A stretch of DNA of 64,000 nucleotides. Source: Paramecium sonneborni (Eukaryota; Ciliophora; Oligohymenophorea; Peniculida; Parameciidae). Below are positions 12,191 through 24,300 of this stretch, piece after piece. How positions within the stretch are numbered: the first letter of the stretch is position 1; every line of letters starts with the position of its first letter. Under the pieces are notes generated by a model. It was not told where the DNA came from and made no database searches. It saw only the letters and a list, made by a program, of their open reading frames with translations. The stretch covers positions 117,979 through 181,978 of the forward strand of contig CAJJDN010000166.1 in NCBI GenBank assembly GCA_905182985.1. The letters run 5' to 3'. The position numbers were made by a program, and so were the translations under genes.

Positions 12191-13374
12191 ATGTTAGTTA
12201 ATTAAAAGAAGTGCATGTTTTGTGAAAAGCTACGCAATGACGGATCTTTTCATCTTATACTCAAGAGAGCCTTGTATTCTAAATACTCATAGTCATAAAA
12301 CTTCTTTTATGAGAAAGACATTAATGACATTATTGAAGATCGATCTGTGAAATGCACTATTCATTATAAAGATCATTTGCACCTCAATGATCAAAATGAG
12401 TACATGCGGAGGTACCCTCAACCAACTGATCTAGATTTTATCGTTTTTTCGAAAGTGATGATAGACTTCCAGCCCTACTTGAATACTATAAATTTCACAT
12501 CAACATTCCAAGAAATTTTTGTTCTAAAACTATTAATAAGAGAATGGAAAGTAATAGAGAACTATAGTACCATAAAATCAAGCAAGAATTAGGTCTATGC
12601 TAAAATAATATAAATGTAAAATAAGACTCTCCACGCAAAGTTAAAGATACCTCTGAGGATTAATCAGTAAGTTAAATGAAGAACTTATTAAAAGATCTAA
12701 AAATAGAATCCACTCAAACAGACATTTCTAGTAATTCAACCATTTTAAAAGATCTTGTTAAAATGATTGGAAACAATGCATAAAAACCATAACCTTTCCA
12801 AATTTTTAATTATAACAAATTCATACAAAAATAAATCAATCCTGTTATTGAAGCATAAAAACTTCAGTGTAAAAAAATTGAAAACAATTTATCAAAACCT
12901 AAAGAAAATAAACCCAAAATTATTAAATCACCTCCTTTAACAGAACGTAATTTAAGATCCCCTCAATTGTCCAGACAATCATCTCATACAAAAATAAAAG
13001 TTGAAGCTTAAACTATAAAAAGACCTCCTTAATTAAAATCAAGATAAGCATCGTTAGGCAATATAGATTTAACTAAATCTTGTTAAACTACTGCCAGAAA
13101 TAATCCTTAATAAAATGAACTATTATTAGAATTAGCAAAGAAAGTTTTTTCAACCAAAATTGCTTTAAATAATAACTTGTAAACAAAAAAGAAATAAAAT
13201 CCTTAATAAACAAATAATTTCTTTGTTAAAGGTAGAACTACCTTGTAATTAAATTTAAAAAGCATGGAAGAGATAAAAAGTTCGATAAAAAGCTTAAATG
13301 TTCGACATAAGACTCCAAATTAATTAATAAAATCACATTAAGGAACTCCAAATTATAAAAAGAAATAAAAATGA
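12191..13374 (+). CDS. Ciliate-type domain protein with basic disordered tail, 386 aa
   Basis: ATG 12191 to TGA 13374 with one 23-nt intron at 12412-12434, giving 387 codons. Residues 1-140 contain a pattern (SQNFFYEKDINDII, EYMRRFYRFF, LLEYYKFHINIPRNF) that is repeated, with the same order and spacing, in the gene at 17515-19463. The remaining 240 residues are Lys/Gln/Asn/Ser-rich, with proline and serine clusters, and look disordered. The start is supported by Cys-containing N-terminal sequence (KKCMFCEKLRN) and by divergence from the PP2C gene 78 bases upstream. I do not recognise the family outside ciliates and cannot assign a function. Confidence 0.8.
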
Positions 13375-13402
13375 AACTTTTACTATATATTTATATAGTT
13401 AA

Positions 13403-14465
13403 ATGATTATGATTTGTTATTTCTATTTTTCTAATTTTTAGATTCAAATCTTATTAAAGCTGGAATTAACTTTATTGAGATATTAAAGTCTAAATCTATA
13501 ACTATCATTTCTATTTAAAATAAATATAATAATTTATCTAATAGATTTAGCATTTCTTATAACTCGGAAGATTCCTTGTTGAGATTAATGAGACCATTTT
13601 ATATAAAATAGTTTAAGGATGATAATTATGTTGAAATAATTAATTTTAATTTTGTAGCTGTTATGAACAACCAATAAGTTCAAAGCCCTTAAATATTTAA
13701 TACCCATTATTTAAGAACAGATTATAAGGTAAATCCTCAACCTTTAGTACTAAATTTAAATCAATCTAGATAAAGTTCAAAGGCTCTCTCTGTTGATAGA
13801 GGTAAAGGATTCATAAAAAATAGTTTATAGTCAAACTTAAATAAGCCAATTAGAATGTGGAGCAACTTATAGATCTTTGGCAAAGACATAAATCTATTAC
13901 TTAAAGCACTCCAACTCATGTATCATAATCTTTTCATTATCATACTACCACATAGAAAAATGAAAGCTTTATTATAGGTATATATTAATCTTATTAACTC
14001 ATAGAGGAAATACCAGAAACTCGAGAAGTAAGCCCATTGAAACCAGAAGAAATATAAATAAAACCTAGATAATTATTTGAGATCAATTAATCAACATCTA
14101 AGTTGCCTTCAACTCATTAATAAAATTCTAATCACAAAAAAACAAATTCTTTGTATATTGGTGCTTTATCAAGTAAAAAGTTAAATAATTTATTAATAGA
14201 AAGTGATGCTTTTTCAGGAACTAAAAAAGCAGCTAAAGAAAACATAAAATTATCAAATAATGGAACATCAAGCAGTAAAAAAACATAATTCAATTCTTCT
14301 TCTAAAAAATTACCAAAAGAACTTTCAGCTATAGTTTTATAATTACAATCAGTTTAGAAATCTTTACTTCCCCTATATTAAAAATATGAAAATAAAAAGA
14401 AAACAGAGATTGATGAATAATTTAATATTCTAATCAACCAAATAAAAAATGATTTCACAAAATGA
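13403..14465 (+). CDS. Unknown Ser/Lys/Gln-rich protein, 335 aa
   Basis: A reading frame from ATG 13403 to TGA 14465 becomes continuous after removing introns 13416-13441 (26 nt, starting GTTATT) and 13802-13830 (29 nt); 336 codons remain. No recognised domain. The N-terminal 75 residues look folded (IKAGINFIEILKSKSITIIS, LLRLMRPFYIKQF). The rest is polar with Ser/Lys/Asn runs and a short C-terminal helix (ELSAIVLQLQSVQKSL). It starts only 28 bases after the previous stop, so it could in principle be a continuation of that gene, but the intervening TGA is not removable by a plausible intron. Start choice is moderate because the first intron leaves only four codons upstream. Confidence 0.55.
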
Positions 14466-14830
14466 GTGAGACTATTTATTTTCTATTTTTATGATATAAT
14501 TATAATCATAAATTTATTAATTCAAAAAAATAATCTTTTTTTACAATTTTTCAATTACTTTGATTAGTGTTAAACAAAGTTATCTTCTAAATCATTTAAA
14601 TTTTAATTATCACATTTAGAATATTACTTTCAAATATTCAAAATTTATAATAAAAAAATCAAACCTTTTTTATATTTGCATTATTAATATAATAAAATAA
14701 ACAAACATTTATGTTGAATTTCATTTATTAGTATTTGTATGTATTTGTAACTTTTTAATTGTTAATGATTGTATATGGAGAAATTTATTTGAATTTATAT
14801 TAAAGTTAGAATTAAATAATTAATTTTCTT
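14466..14830. other. Intergenic, no gene seen
   Basis: 365 bases of A/T-rich sequence between the 13403 gene and the K+ channel start. Neither strand gives a convincing coding stretch. It presumably holds the 3' end of one gene and the promoter of the next. Confidence 0.6.
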
Positions 14831-17455
14831 ATGAATACAACAAGAAATGATAATTTAGAGTCAAAGTGTTTTGATGACAATTAATTTAAGGAGAATTAAC
14901 CTATTAATTCGATAAAAGTAACAAGCAGAGGCTATTAATCTAACATTTTATAATCGTTAGCACTATAAGTAAATCAAAAAAAGAAATTCAATAGCCAAAA
15001 AAGGGACATATATGTATAAAAGTTTATGAAAAATATACAATCTGGAAATTAGAAAATAAAACAATTAAATCAGTTACAATTACAAATGATTAATGATAAG
15101 GCAAGTTCATAAAAAACAATAATCTAAAAAAAATCAACATTACCAAAAATAAATGGAAGATAATAATTATTTTTGTAGAATCTAAGAAATTCATTTAATA
15201 AAAATTTGGATAGAGTTCCAATCTTATATCCTTCTACAAAATTTAAAATATTATGGGATACCATTTCTGTACTTACAAGACTGTACTTTACATTTGTAAT
15301 TCCTTTAGATATAGGATGGCAATATTAATCCTTTATTTTTTATGATTTTAAGGCTGTATCTATAATTGCACTTCTATTCATCATATTTGATTTGATTTTA
15401 AGTCTTAACACAGCATATTATAAGGATGGATAATTAGTGACTAATAGAATGATGATTTTAAGACATAGTCTCTTAAATTCATATGGATTATAATGGTTTA
15501 CGGTTTTTCTTTTGATAGTGTTTTTCTTTATTTCAATATCAGAAGAAGCATTATATGGAACAAAAACGACGTTTAGTTTTTTGATATTGATTTTATTTTT
15601 AGTTCATTTTAAACCAATCATAACAATAGTAAATTACTATGAAGAAAACTTGAACTTCAACAAATAAGTTTAATCAATTTTGGAATTAGTAAAATTATTA
15701 TTTGTCATGTTTTATTCAATTCATTTTTTTTCTTGCATTTGGATGTTAGTAGGGAGTTATAGTATAACAAAACATAATAAAAGTTGGGTATTATAGAGTG
15801 GTGTTGAAGATGCAGAATGGTAAATTTAATATTTATAATCATTTTATTATTCAGCAGTAACAATGTTTACAATAGGATATGGTGATGTTACACCTTAATC
15901 TTCAGCTGAGAAAGTAGTGGCTGTGAGTTATATTATAGCAGCCAGCATTTAATTACCATATAGTGTTAATACTTTAGGGACAATAATTTAATAAATATCA
16001 GTTTATACAGTAGAAAAGAAAAGAAAATTAAGAATAATAAATTCTTATTTAAATTAGTAAAAGATATCATAAGATTTACAAATTTAAATTAGAGAATATT
16101 TAACATTCCGATGGGAAAATTAATAAGGAAGTAAAAATGAAGAAATAGAATAGTTAATTGGATAACTTTCAACTGATTTAAAAGATTCTTTAGTAACAGA
16201 ATCATATTAATAAATATTAAAGAAATGTTCGTTATTTAACATAGGATTTTCTAAAGAATTTAAGTCAACTTTAGTTAAATATGCTAAAGAGATAGCATTA
16301 TAACCTGAGTAAGAGTTACATTCGGATGAATCATAGCATAATAACTTATATTATATCATATCAGGAGAGATGTAAATTTTACATTCGAATGGATTAAATT
16401 TAGGAACTCTTGTACCGGGATAACAGATTGGATTAAAGAGTTTTATTACTTCATCATAAAAACCAGGAAAATATAGAAGTGTAGGTTTTACTAAATTGAT
16501 TTGTTTGGAATAAAAATATTTCTTAAAATTACTTTTAGAATATCCAGAAGATTATGAAAAATACTGTTAGATTAAAGATTCTTTATTATTCTCTAATTAA
16601 AATCAAGACTTGCTTCCTTAAACATGTTTCTCATGTAGTAAGAAATTTCATTCAATGATTGATTGTCCTTTGATTCATTATGTACCTGATAAAGAAAAGA
16701 TCTTAAAATCTTTTACCTTTCCAACAAATCAAATAAGAGCTCAATTCAATCGTAGAATTAGAATAATGAATTTCTTAACTCAAGAACAAGTTATAGAAGG
16801 ATTAAAAATTGCTTCTAAATAATTATTAAAAGACAATCCTGAAATTGTAAAACTTTATTCTACAGAATATATGATATCTGAACCTGATTCTATAAAAGCA
16901 TCTCTAAGTGATTTATAAGTTTTAGAGCAAAGTTCTCATGCTTCTAATGAATAAGATAAGGTTTCAGAGAAGTAGTAAATTTAGAAAGTTAATAAATTTA
17001 AAAAAGCAGTTCACAAAATTATTTCTATCAATAATGAATATTAATAATATATTTCATTTCATTAGCTTGATCCAAGAAAAAGCTAATAACTTTTATAGAA
17101 TACTTTAGCTTTGAGATTAAAAGTTTTGGAAGATCTAAAGAGTGATATCTTTAAAAAAGAAATAGATTTAATTTAATATTTACTGTAATTAAATAATATT
17201 GATTATTTTTTCGATACTTTTTAATTTGAAAATGCCATTAATTTTAAGAATTATTTTCCAAAAGATAACTATAAACATTTATTTAAAGAGAAAGAATAAA
17301 AGAGAAATATAAAATTATTAAGAAGATTTTTATTGTACTTTTTATAGCCTTGTATTGTAATAGATTAATTCAAATTAATAACAGATGACATAAGTTTGAA
17401 GCTTTGTCAAAAGAGAAAGAATCTATACTTCTCTGTTGATTTAGTGTTGCATTGA
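14831..17455 (+). CDS. Cyclic-nucleotide-binding-domain K+ channel, 874 aa
   Basis: An intron-free frame of 875 codons from ATG 14831 to TGA 17455. After a polar N-terminus (about 140 residues) come six hydrophobic segments (about residues 150-400). A pore loop reads TMFTIGYGDVTPQS, so the GYG potassium filter is present. It is followed by a C-linker and a cyclic-nucleotide-binding-like domain (about 500-570) with YYIISGEMQIL and LGTLVPGQQIG. This is the layout of EAG/HCN/CNG-like channels, a family greatly expanded in Paramecium where K+ conductances shape ciliary reversal. The S4-like segment carries few evenly spaced arginines, so strong voltage gating is uncertain. The cytoplasmic tail has Cys pairs (CFSCSKKFH) and Gln-rich stretches. 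Family confident; ligand dependence unknown. Confidence 0.92.
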
Positions 17456-17514
17456 TATATATTTGTAATTACATTTGCGTATTAGAATTTATATAATTAA
17501 AATTAATTAACAAT

Positions 17515-19463
17515 ATGAGTTAGAAATTTAAATTAGTTGAGCAATTCCAAAGTTTACCATTAATAGTTAGAAAACCAATAGCTGTGATGAATTTTAACTT
17601 GTATAAGAAATATCAGCATTCTTAAAATTATTATTACATTAGAGAAATAAATGAGATATTAGGTGATGCATCAACAAAACAAGTAATTAATTTTAAAGAT
17701 TGGCTAACAATAGATGAGGAAGTATCCTAATAAATAAATATAAATAGGATGAATATTTAAAGCGATTTTATAATATAGAAGAATATCCATAAAAAATAGT
17801 TTTACTTACCGAGTATTACAAAGTATAGTATTTGATTGAAATAGTTTCATGCAGATATTGCTAGAATATTTGAAGAGCCAATATGTAGTGTTCTAAATAA
17901 ATATTATGATAAGAAACGAAAGTATGATTATTTTCGAATAGCTAAAATAATTGAAGAAGAAAATAAATTAAATCCTCAAAAACCACCTAAAGGTATAGTA
18001 GGTGAAAGACCATCTCCTGCTAATTCTTAAGAATCTCTACCACCTGATTAAGAAGATGGTGAATATGAAGTCTTACAAACTTAGATTCTTAAAGAAATAA
18101 GTTGGTTAAAGGTAAATTATTGTAAACATATAAAACTGCTTAGAATGATAAAACATTACGTAAAGATGTGTCATAGACCATTAATGAGTTATTTAATCAT
18201 CTTGATCAATATGATGACCTGTCTTCTTTCTCTATTCTTACCAATCCAAAGAAAGAGAAGATTACATTAGACAATTTCTTACTTTTTATTGGTAATTAAA
18301 TTAATAAAAAATAAAAAACATCACCAAATCCAAAATTGTCATAAGAATAAAAAATATAAGAATTAATATTAAAATAAAAAGCTATAACTTAATCAAAAGG
18401 ATAACCTAGCTATAGTATACATAAAAAAAATGATGCCAAATATAGTATAGGTTCTATTGAAAAAAAGATTAACTTTGTTAAAGATCAATTTAATAATAAT
18501 TCAAAGAAATCGAATAGACAAGCTTCTACTGATATTATTGAAAGTTTAACCAAAATAGATAACAAACCATAAGAAATTATTAAAAATAAATCTAAAACAA
18601 CTATTAATAAAAATTAACAAAAAAATAATAAAATTATACGTGATATAAATTAAAATAATACACCCACTCCTTCTTTGCATAAAGTCTCTATAAGTTCAAC
18701 TCATCTTAAAACATAATAAATATAATAGAATAATAATATTAAATTAAATTCTCTTGCTAAATTATTGATAGAAGATACTTATCATGATCATTAATATAAT
18801 AAACTTAAATAAGGAGCTATTACTCATAGACCTTTATCAGGAACAAATTTATTATTTACTTCTTATTCTAATCGAAATAGTCCTTCTATTAATTACAAAA
18901 AATCAAATGTACAAAATTCCAAATAGGATATCAATTGCTTAAAATAAGGAAAATCAAATAATTCTACTTAACAATCCTAATAATTTGGATATATAGCAAA
19001 AAATTTATTCAAAAAAGTTTTAAATTCAAAAAAACAAAAACCTATTAATCATATAAAATAAAGTTCTCATCAAGATAAAGTACTTAATCAATTTGATAAA
19101 TTTAAAATGAATTGTAATTCTTAATAATTATTTAATGATATTAATGATAAAAAGTAACACAAAAAAAATAAATCAGATGGAAGAGCATTGTATAATAAAT
19201 TATCTACACCAGATATAGGATGTTTGACAGAAAGGCATGAAAAAGAAGCACTCTTTCTTAATTTTCATAGCAATAACAGCCTTAATTCACCTTAAACATA
19301 ACATTTTAGAAGATTTCATAGTGAAAAATAAGAATCTATATCTAAAAATATGAAGGGATTAATGATATAATAAATGTTGAAGCAACTAGCTAAACAAAAT
19401 TAGTAGAATTAATAAAAATAAGAACTTCGTTCTATTATTAAAAATTCTTAGAAAAAATTTTGA
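17515..19463 (+). CDS. Larger protein with the same ciliate-type domain, 622 aa
   Basis: ATG 17515 to TGA 19463 with introns 17722-17747 (26 nt), 17823-17844 (22) and 18112-18143 (32), leaving 623 codons. Residues 30-150 carry the pattern SQNYYYIREINEIL, DEYLKRFYNIEEYP, LTEYYKFHADIARIF, DKKRKYDYFRIAKI, matching the 12191-13374 gene. This independently confirms all the introns in that stretch. A Pro/Glu linker (GERPSPANSQESLPP) and a long Asn/Lys/Ser/Gln-rich disordered region of about 450 residues follow. No enzyme motif is visible. It begins 59 bases after the K+ channel stop. I infer a scaffold or signalling role only from the architecture and cannot name the family. Confidence 0.82.
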
Positions 19464-19555
19464 TCATTTTATTCTATTACCTTATTCAATTATTCTATTG
19501 ATATATAAATCATTAATAGATCTAATAAATAAATAAGAACTAATATAAAAATAAA

Positions 19556-21198
19556 TCAATCTTAAATAATAAAACATTCCATGATACATTATTTTCGAAA
19601 AGTAGTATGTGCAGTAGTTGAAGCTTTTAATTCATTATACATATTGAATCGCTTAACTTATTTAATATAATCCTTTTTTATAAGGAAATTCATCTCAATT
19701 GAAGTATTTCTTCTTAAAAAGTCTCCAACCAAAGTAATAGGATTTTAGTTTAGTTCTTCACTATTAATACTTTTAAAGTAATCCAGCAACAATTTTTTGG
19801 TTTAATATATCCATAATTATAAACTATTTTTATCTTCTTCTTCTACTTCTAAAATTTACTTTGATGAATGATATTAATTGCTATGAATAAATTAAAACAA
19901 TTTTACAGATTTTTAAATATTGAATTAGAAATTTCCTCTTCCATTTCTATTTTAATCATCTCAGAAATTATTGGTTATAATTCTAAATTTATAACATTTA
20001 ACTATTTCTTATAATTAAATGAATCCTTCTAATTGCAATGAAGCATACAAATTTCATAAAGCAATTTAGAATCTATAAATTTTGATCTCTATAAATGCAT
20101 AAAATAAATTTAGACAGAAACCTATTATTAAACAATTGGAATTTAATAAAAGAATTGTTCAATTGGTAAATTATCTAAATTTATATCTGTATCAATAGAT
20201 CCAAAATAAATAAGTTATTTAATTTGAACTTTTCCAAAATTAGAAATAATTTATTTTATTTTAATTCCACCTCCACCTGTTAATTTCGATGTTGGAATAT
20301 AATAGATTGCATCAATAGCATAACCACAATCATTTAAATATTATTACCATGTAGAACCTCTTAATCCACATTAAAAAATGAAGATGATATAAAATTATTT
20401 TGATAATCTATTTCTTAATAAAATATTATATTTACTATTATAATGTTGATTTTAAATCTTTTTATAGAGCACATGAACAAAAGGCACTGTCACATTATTA
20501 ACCAATTAGTTTAGAGCATAATTTGATTTCATTTGATTATTCCCAAAAAGACTTCCTTTTTCCCAAAATTAAATCTATAAATTAATATTATAAATAATAC
20601 TATCAAAGTTAATTATTAGTATATTATCAGTAATTTCTTATCTTTTAGATAAATACAAACATTTTAAAGTAATTCCTTTTTTTAATTGATCATAAATTTT
20701 GTATTGTTTTACAATTGTAATTGTATGGTCAATATTATCTTGTTTACTCAAAAGATGCTTGTAAATTGATTATTCCTTTATCTTTGTTGTTGTTATAAGC
20801 TTCCTTGGAATAGCAATAGGTGAATAAATCCTTGGTAGTAGTAAGTCATCTTAATTAGGATCATATATGTCTTCTTTTTATTCATTTCTTTTTTTAAGTT
20901 ATGCACTTTTAGTGATTGTTATTTATTTTTCTTCTTTTTGAGTTTCAAACCTTTCTTATGGTTTAAGGACTCTAATTTTAAATCCTTGAAAAGTAGAGCT
21001 ATAATCTAGAGACTATTTCCTCTCTTGACTGGTAATTTATTTTTTGCTGGAATTTGTAGAACCTCTTGAAATATTAAATCTGCTACTATTCTCAATCTCA
21101 GGAAATTTGGACTATCTATGAAAGTTATTTTTTGATTTGAGTTTATGATTGGAATGATATTGGTCAAAGTATATAGATTAATCCAGCAAACTAATCAT
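19556..21198 (-). CDS. Unknown protein, 538 aa
   Basis: Minus-strand frame from ATG 21198 to TGA 19556 with one intron at 19881-19906 (26 nt), giving 539 codons. The first 180 residues are polar. The middle looks folded and beta-rich (IQFWEKGSLFGNNQ, VTVPFVHVLYKKI, YYIPTSKLTGGGGIKIKQI, GKVQIKQLIYFGS). The C-terminus contains a charged helix (VEEEDKNSLQLWIYQTKKLLL). The middle vaguely suggests a lipid- or membrane-binding beta-sandwich, but I cannot support a family. The gene runs convergently with 17515-19463 (92-base gap). Confidence 0.7.
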
Positions 21199-21350
21199 TT
21201 TGATTATGTAATTAAATAACATTCATTTTTGTAAAGTGGAATTGTTAAAATAATACTACAGTTAATATGATATTTAAAAAGCTATTAAGTTTTGAGTAAT
21301 GAATATATATAATAACTAATTACAAAAAATAAATATTTATCAAACTTAAT

Positions 21351-24300
21351 TCATTATTTTGGATGATAGATCTACTCTTAATTATCATAATGTGGTAGTT
21401 GTGGCATTGATACAATTTCTTAACTTTAAAAAGTTAGAAGATGCTAAGATTAGTTTTCATCTGTAACTACTGGTTGGATTCTATCGATGTCACTAATTTA
21501 AACAGATTCTCTTAAAATGCTCTATTCATTTAAAAAAGAACGTCCACTCTACTAAAGTCTTTCATAAAATCAATATGATAAAAATACTCTTCTGGGTTTT
21601 ATTCATCAGATTCAGTATTTTCAGTATATTCTAGACTTCTTTTATTAATTTATTTAATTAAGCATTTAGAGTGAGATTCCCATGCTTTGAAAACGATTAG
21701 AACATTTAAGTAGTCATGTAAAATATTGAAATTAGTTCTAAGATCAACTAAACATATATTGGCTCGTTTGATAAATAGATTTCTCCTATAATTCATTAAT
21801 TTCATTTGCATCTCTTTATTATATTACTTAATCTATTTGATAGCCTTTTTACTTCCAGTTTTGAATACATCATCTTGAAAACATGTTCTAAATAATTCAT
21901 AAATTAATTGATTATATTGTATATAACCATGATGATCACTAAAAACAATATAAATATGATTAATTACCATTTTAATTTAAATGCAGATGCTTATTTGGCA
22001 GCATCCCATAGATTTTCTTCTTTTCCTCTTCCTAATGGAGATCCAAGATCTAATAGGAATCTGCAAAGAAATTTATAGTGCATAGCTTTACCTTAAGTTT
22101 CAGGAGAGTATCTTTATTTATAATATTATAAATACTTGCACCATATAGTTTTAATTCGATCTTCATTTTCAACATAAGTTTATATGATGGAATTTTAAAC
22201 TTAAAAAAAGGATTCAAATTATTCAATGAGTCCTAAAACAAATAAGTTTAAAAAGACATAATTAGATAATAACATAAATAAAAAAAAGTAAATTTAGCTG
22301 TAAGTAGAACCACAATATAATGAATCTGAAGAACAATTAGGATTATGATGCATGGTATCTGTCATAATAGTTCTCCAATCATCTCCTGATGCACATTTAA
22401 ATAAAGTTAACATAGCTTATGCAATGTTATGAAAATTGATTTATTCATCCATAACTTATCCTTAATCTATTTATCCATATAATTAACATCCAAATAGAGC
22501 AAAGACTACCATAGTATCAATTAGAATGAAGAATATTTTACCTAAGAATGGAAGTGCATATACCATTACTCTCATCAATCTCTATATATTAATCAAACCT
22601 TAGAATATAAGGATCAATCTTAAACTTCTTAATGCAAAACATAATCTATACAGTCTAAAATATTGTGTTAAAGGATTTGAATAATAATAGATTCCAATCC
22701 AATTATATTTTAGATCCATAACAAGATCAATAATGGCAAAGATATTTAAAATAAATAGAAATTATCTCCAATAATTATCAAAGAATCTAAATAATCCCAA
22801 AGCCAAATATTGAAGCATACCCCAAATTATGATGAGGATTGAAAAAATATGATGAATATAATTAATAATTTCTAAATATTACATATTCATTCCAGAATGA
22901 AAAAGAATATTATTAACAACATCTAATAAAAGGATAAGAAAAAAGAAAGATTACATTATAGAATTATTCATTATAATTGATGCAAATCTTCTAATAACAT
23001 TATCTGGAGGTGTAGAAAATATTGGAATATCTTTTGTAATTATTTCAGATATTTCAATAAATTCTTTTTAATTTTAATTTAATTCCCCTTGTTCTATTTT
23101 ACTTTGATTAGCTTTTAAATTAGAAAACAATACTCCTGTAAATAAACTAAGGAAAAACATAGATCCAATAAAACAAAAAGTTATAAAAAATACATAAGTA
23201 TGAATATAGCTATTAAATGGTACAGGTCCTACATTACGATTATCACTATTTTATGCAATTTGAAGCATTTCACCCCAACCATCAAATGTTGATACTGTAA
23301 ATAATGTTGGAATAGCCATTGTTATATTATCAAAATTATGTTTAAAATTAATCCATGTTCTATTTTACTAAATACATTCTTCATATGTAACTCTAAATTA
23401 CATTTTATCTTCGCAAAAACCAAATTAACCTTCATATAATATGATTCCATAAACTCCAAATATTATCCAAACCGAAAAAAGTGTTAATAATACATTCAAT
23501 ATATCTACTAAAGATTAATAAAGTGCTGAACTTAATACATTCAAAAACTTTATTCTACTTAAAAGATTAAATGGTCTAAAGTATCCAAAATAAAGAAGTA
23601 TCTAAAATATTGGTTTTACATAGTAATCTTTCTCATATTATATAAAGAAAGCTATTATATAAAAAACATCTACAATTTACCAGATTGAATTAAAATGTGA
23701 ACCGCTATCGATGAATAATCCTTTGGCTATTACATTTATAATATATTCTACTGCCAATATTATGTTAATATAAAATTAAATCTCTTAATGATAAGTTTCT
23801 TTGTTCTCTTCATAATCATTATAGGTTTAAATAATAAAAATTATTATTGATGCTGATAAAGCTGAATCATTTATTAAAATATAAAATCTTGATCTAGCAA
23901 TTATCATAAATATCTTTCGAAGACTATTGGATTTATTAAAAAAGAATAAAGATTACTCACATTATATTCCATCATAAATCTCAGGTGATTCATCTAATAT
24001 TTTTTAGTTTATCTATCTAATAGAATTTATTAAATGTTAAATCAAAGCAGTCTTTTATTTATTTTTACGCTTCTTAATAATCTAATTTTATATTTAAGGA
24101 AAAGCAATAATATTTGTTTCATTATTATTTGAAGATCCCATTTAAAATTTGTCAGTTTCTTCTATTTCTGAAAATATCTATCTATCTAGATACTTACTAA
24201 ATCCATCTAATAAAATAGCTAATACTAAGCCATATGTTAAATAGTTGAGTACTATAACCATAGAGTATGAATATACAATTCCAAATGTTTCATTAATCCC

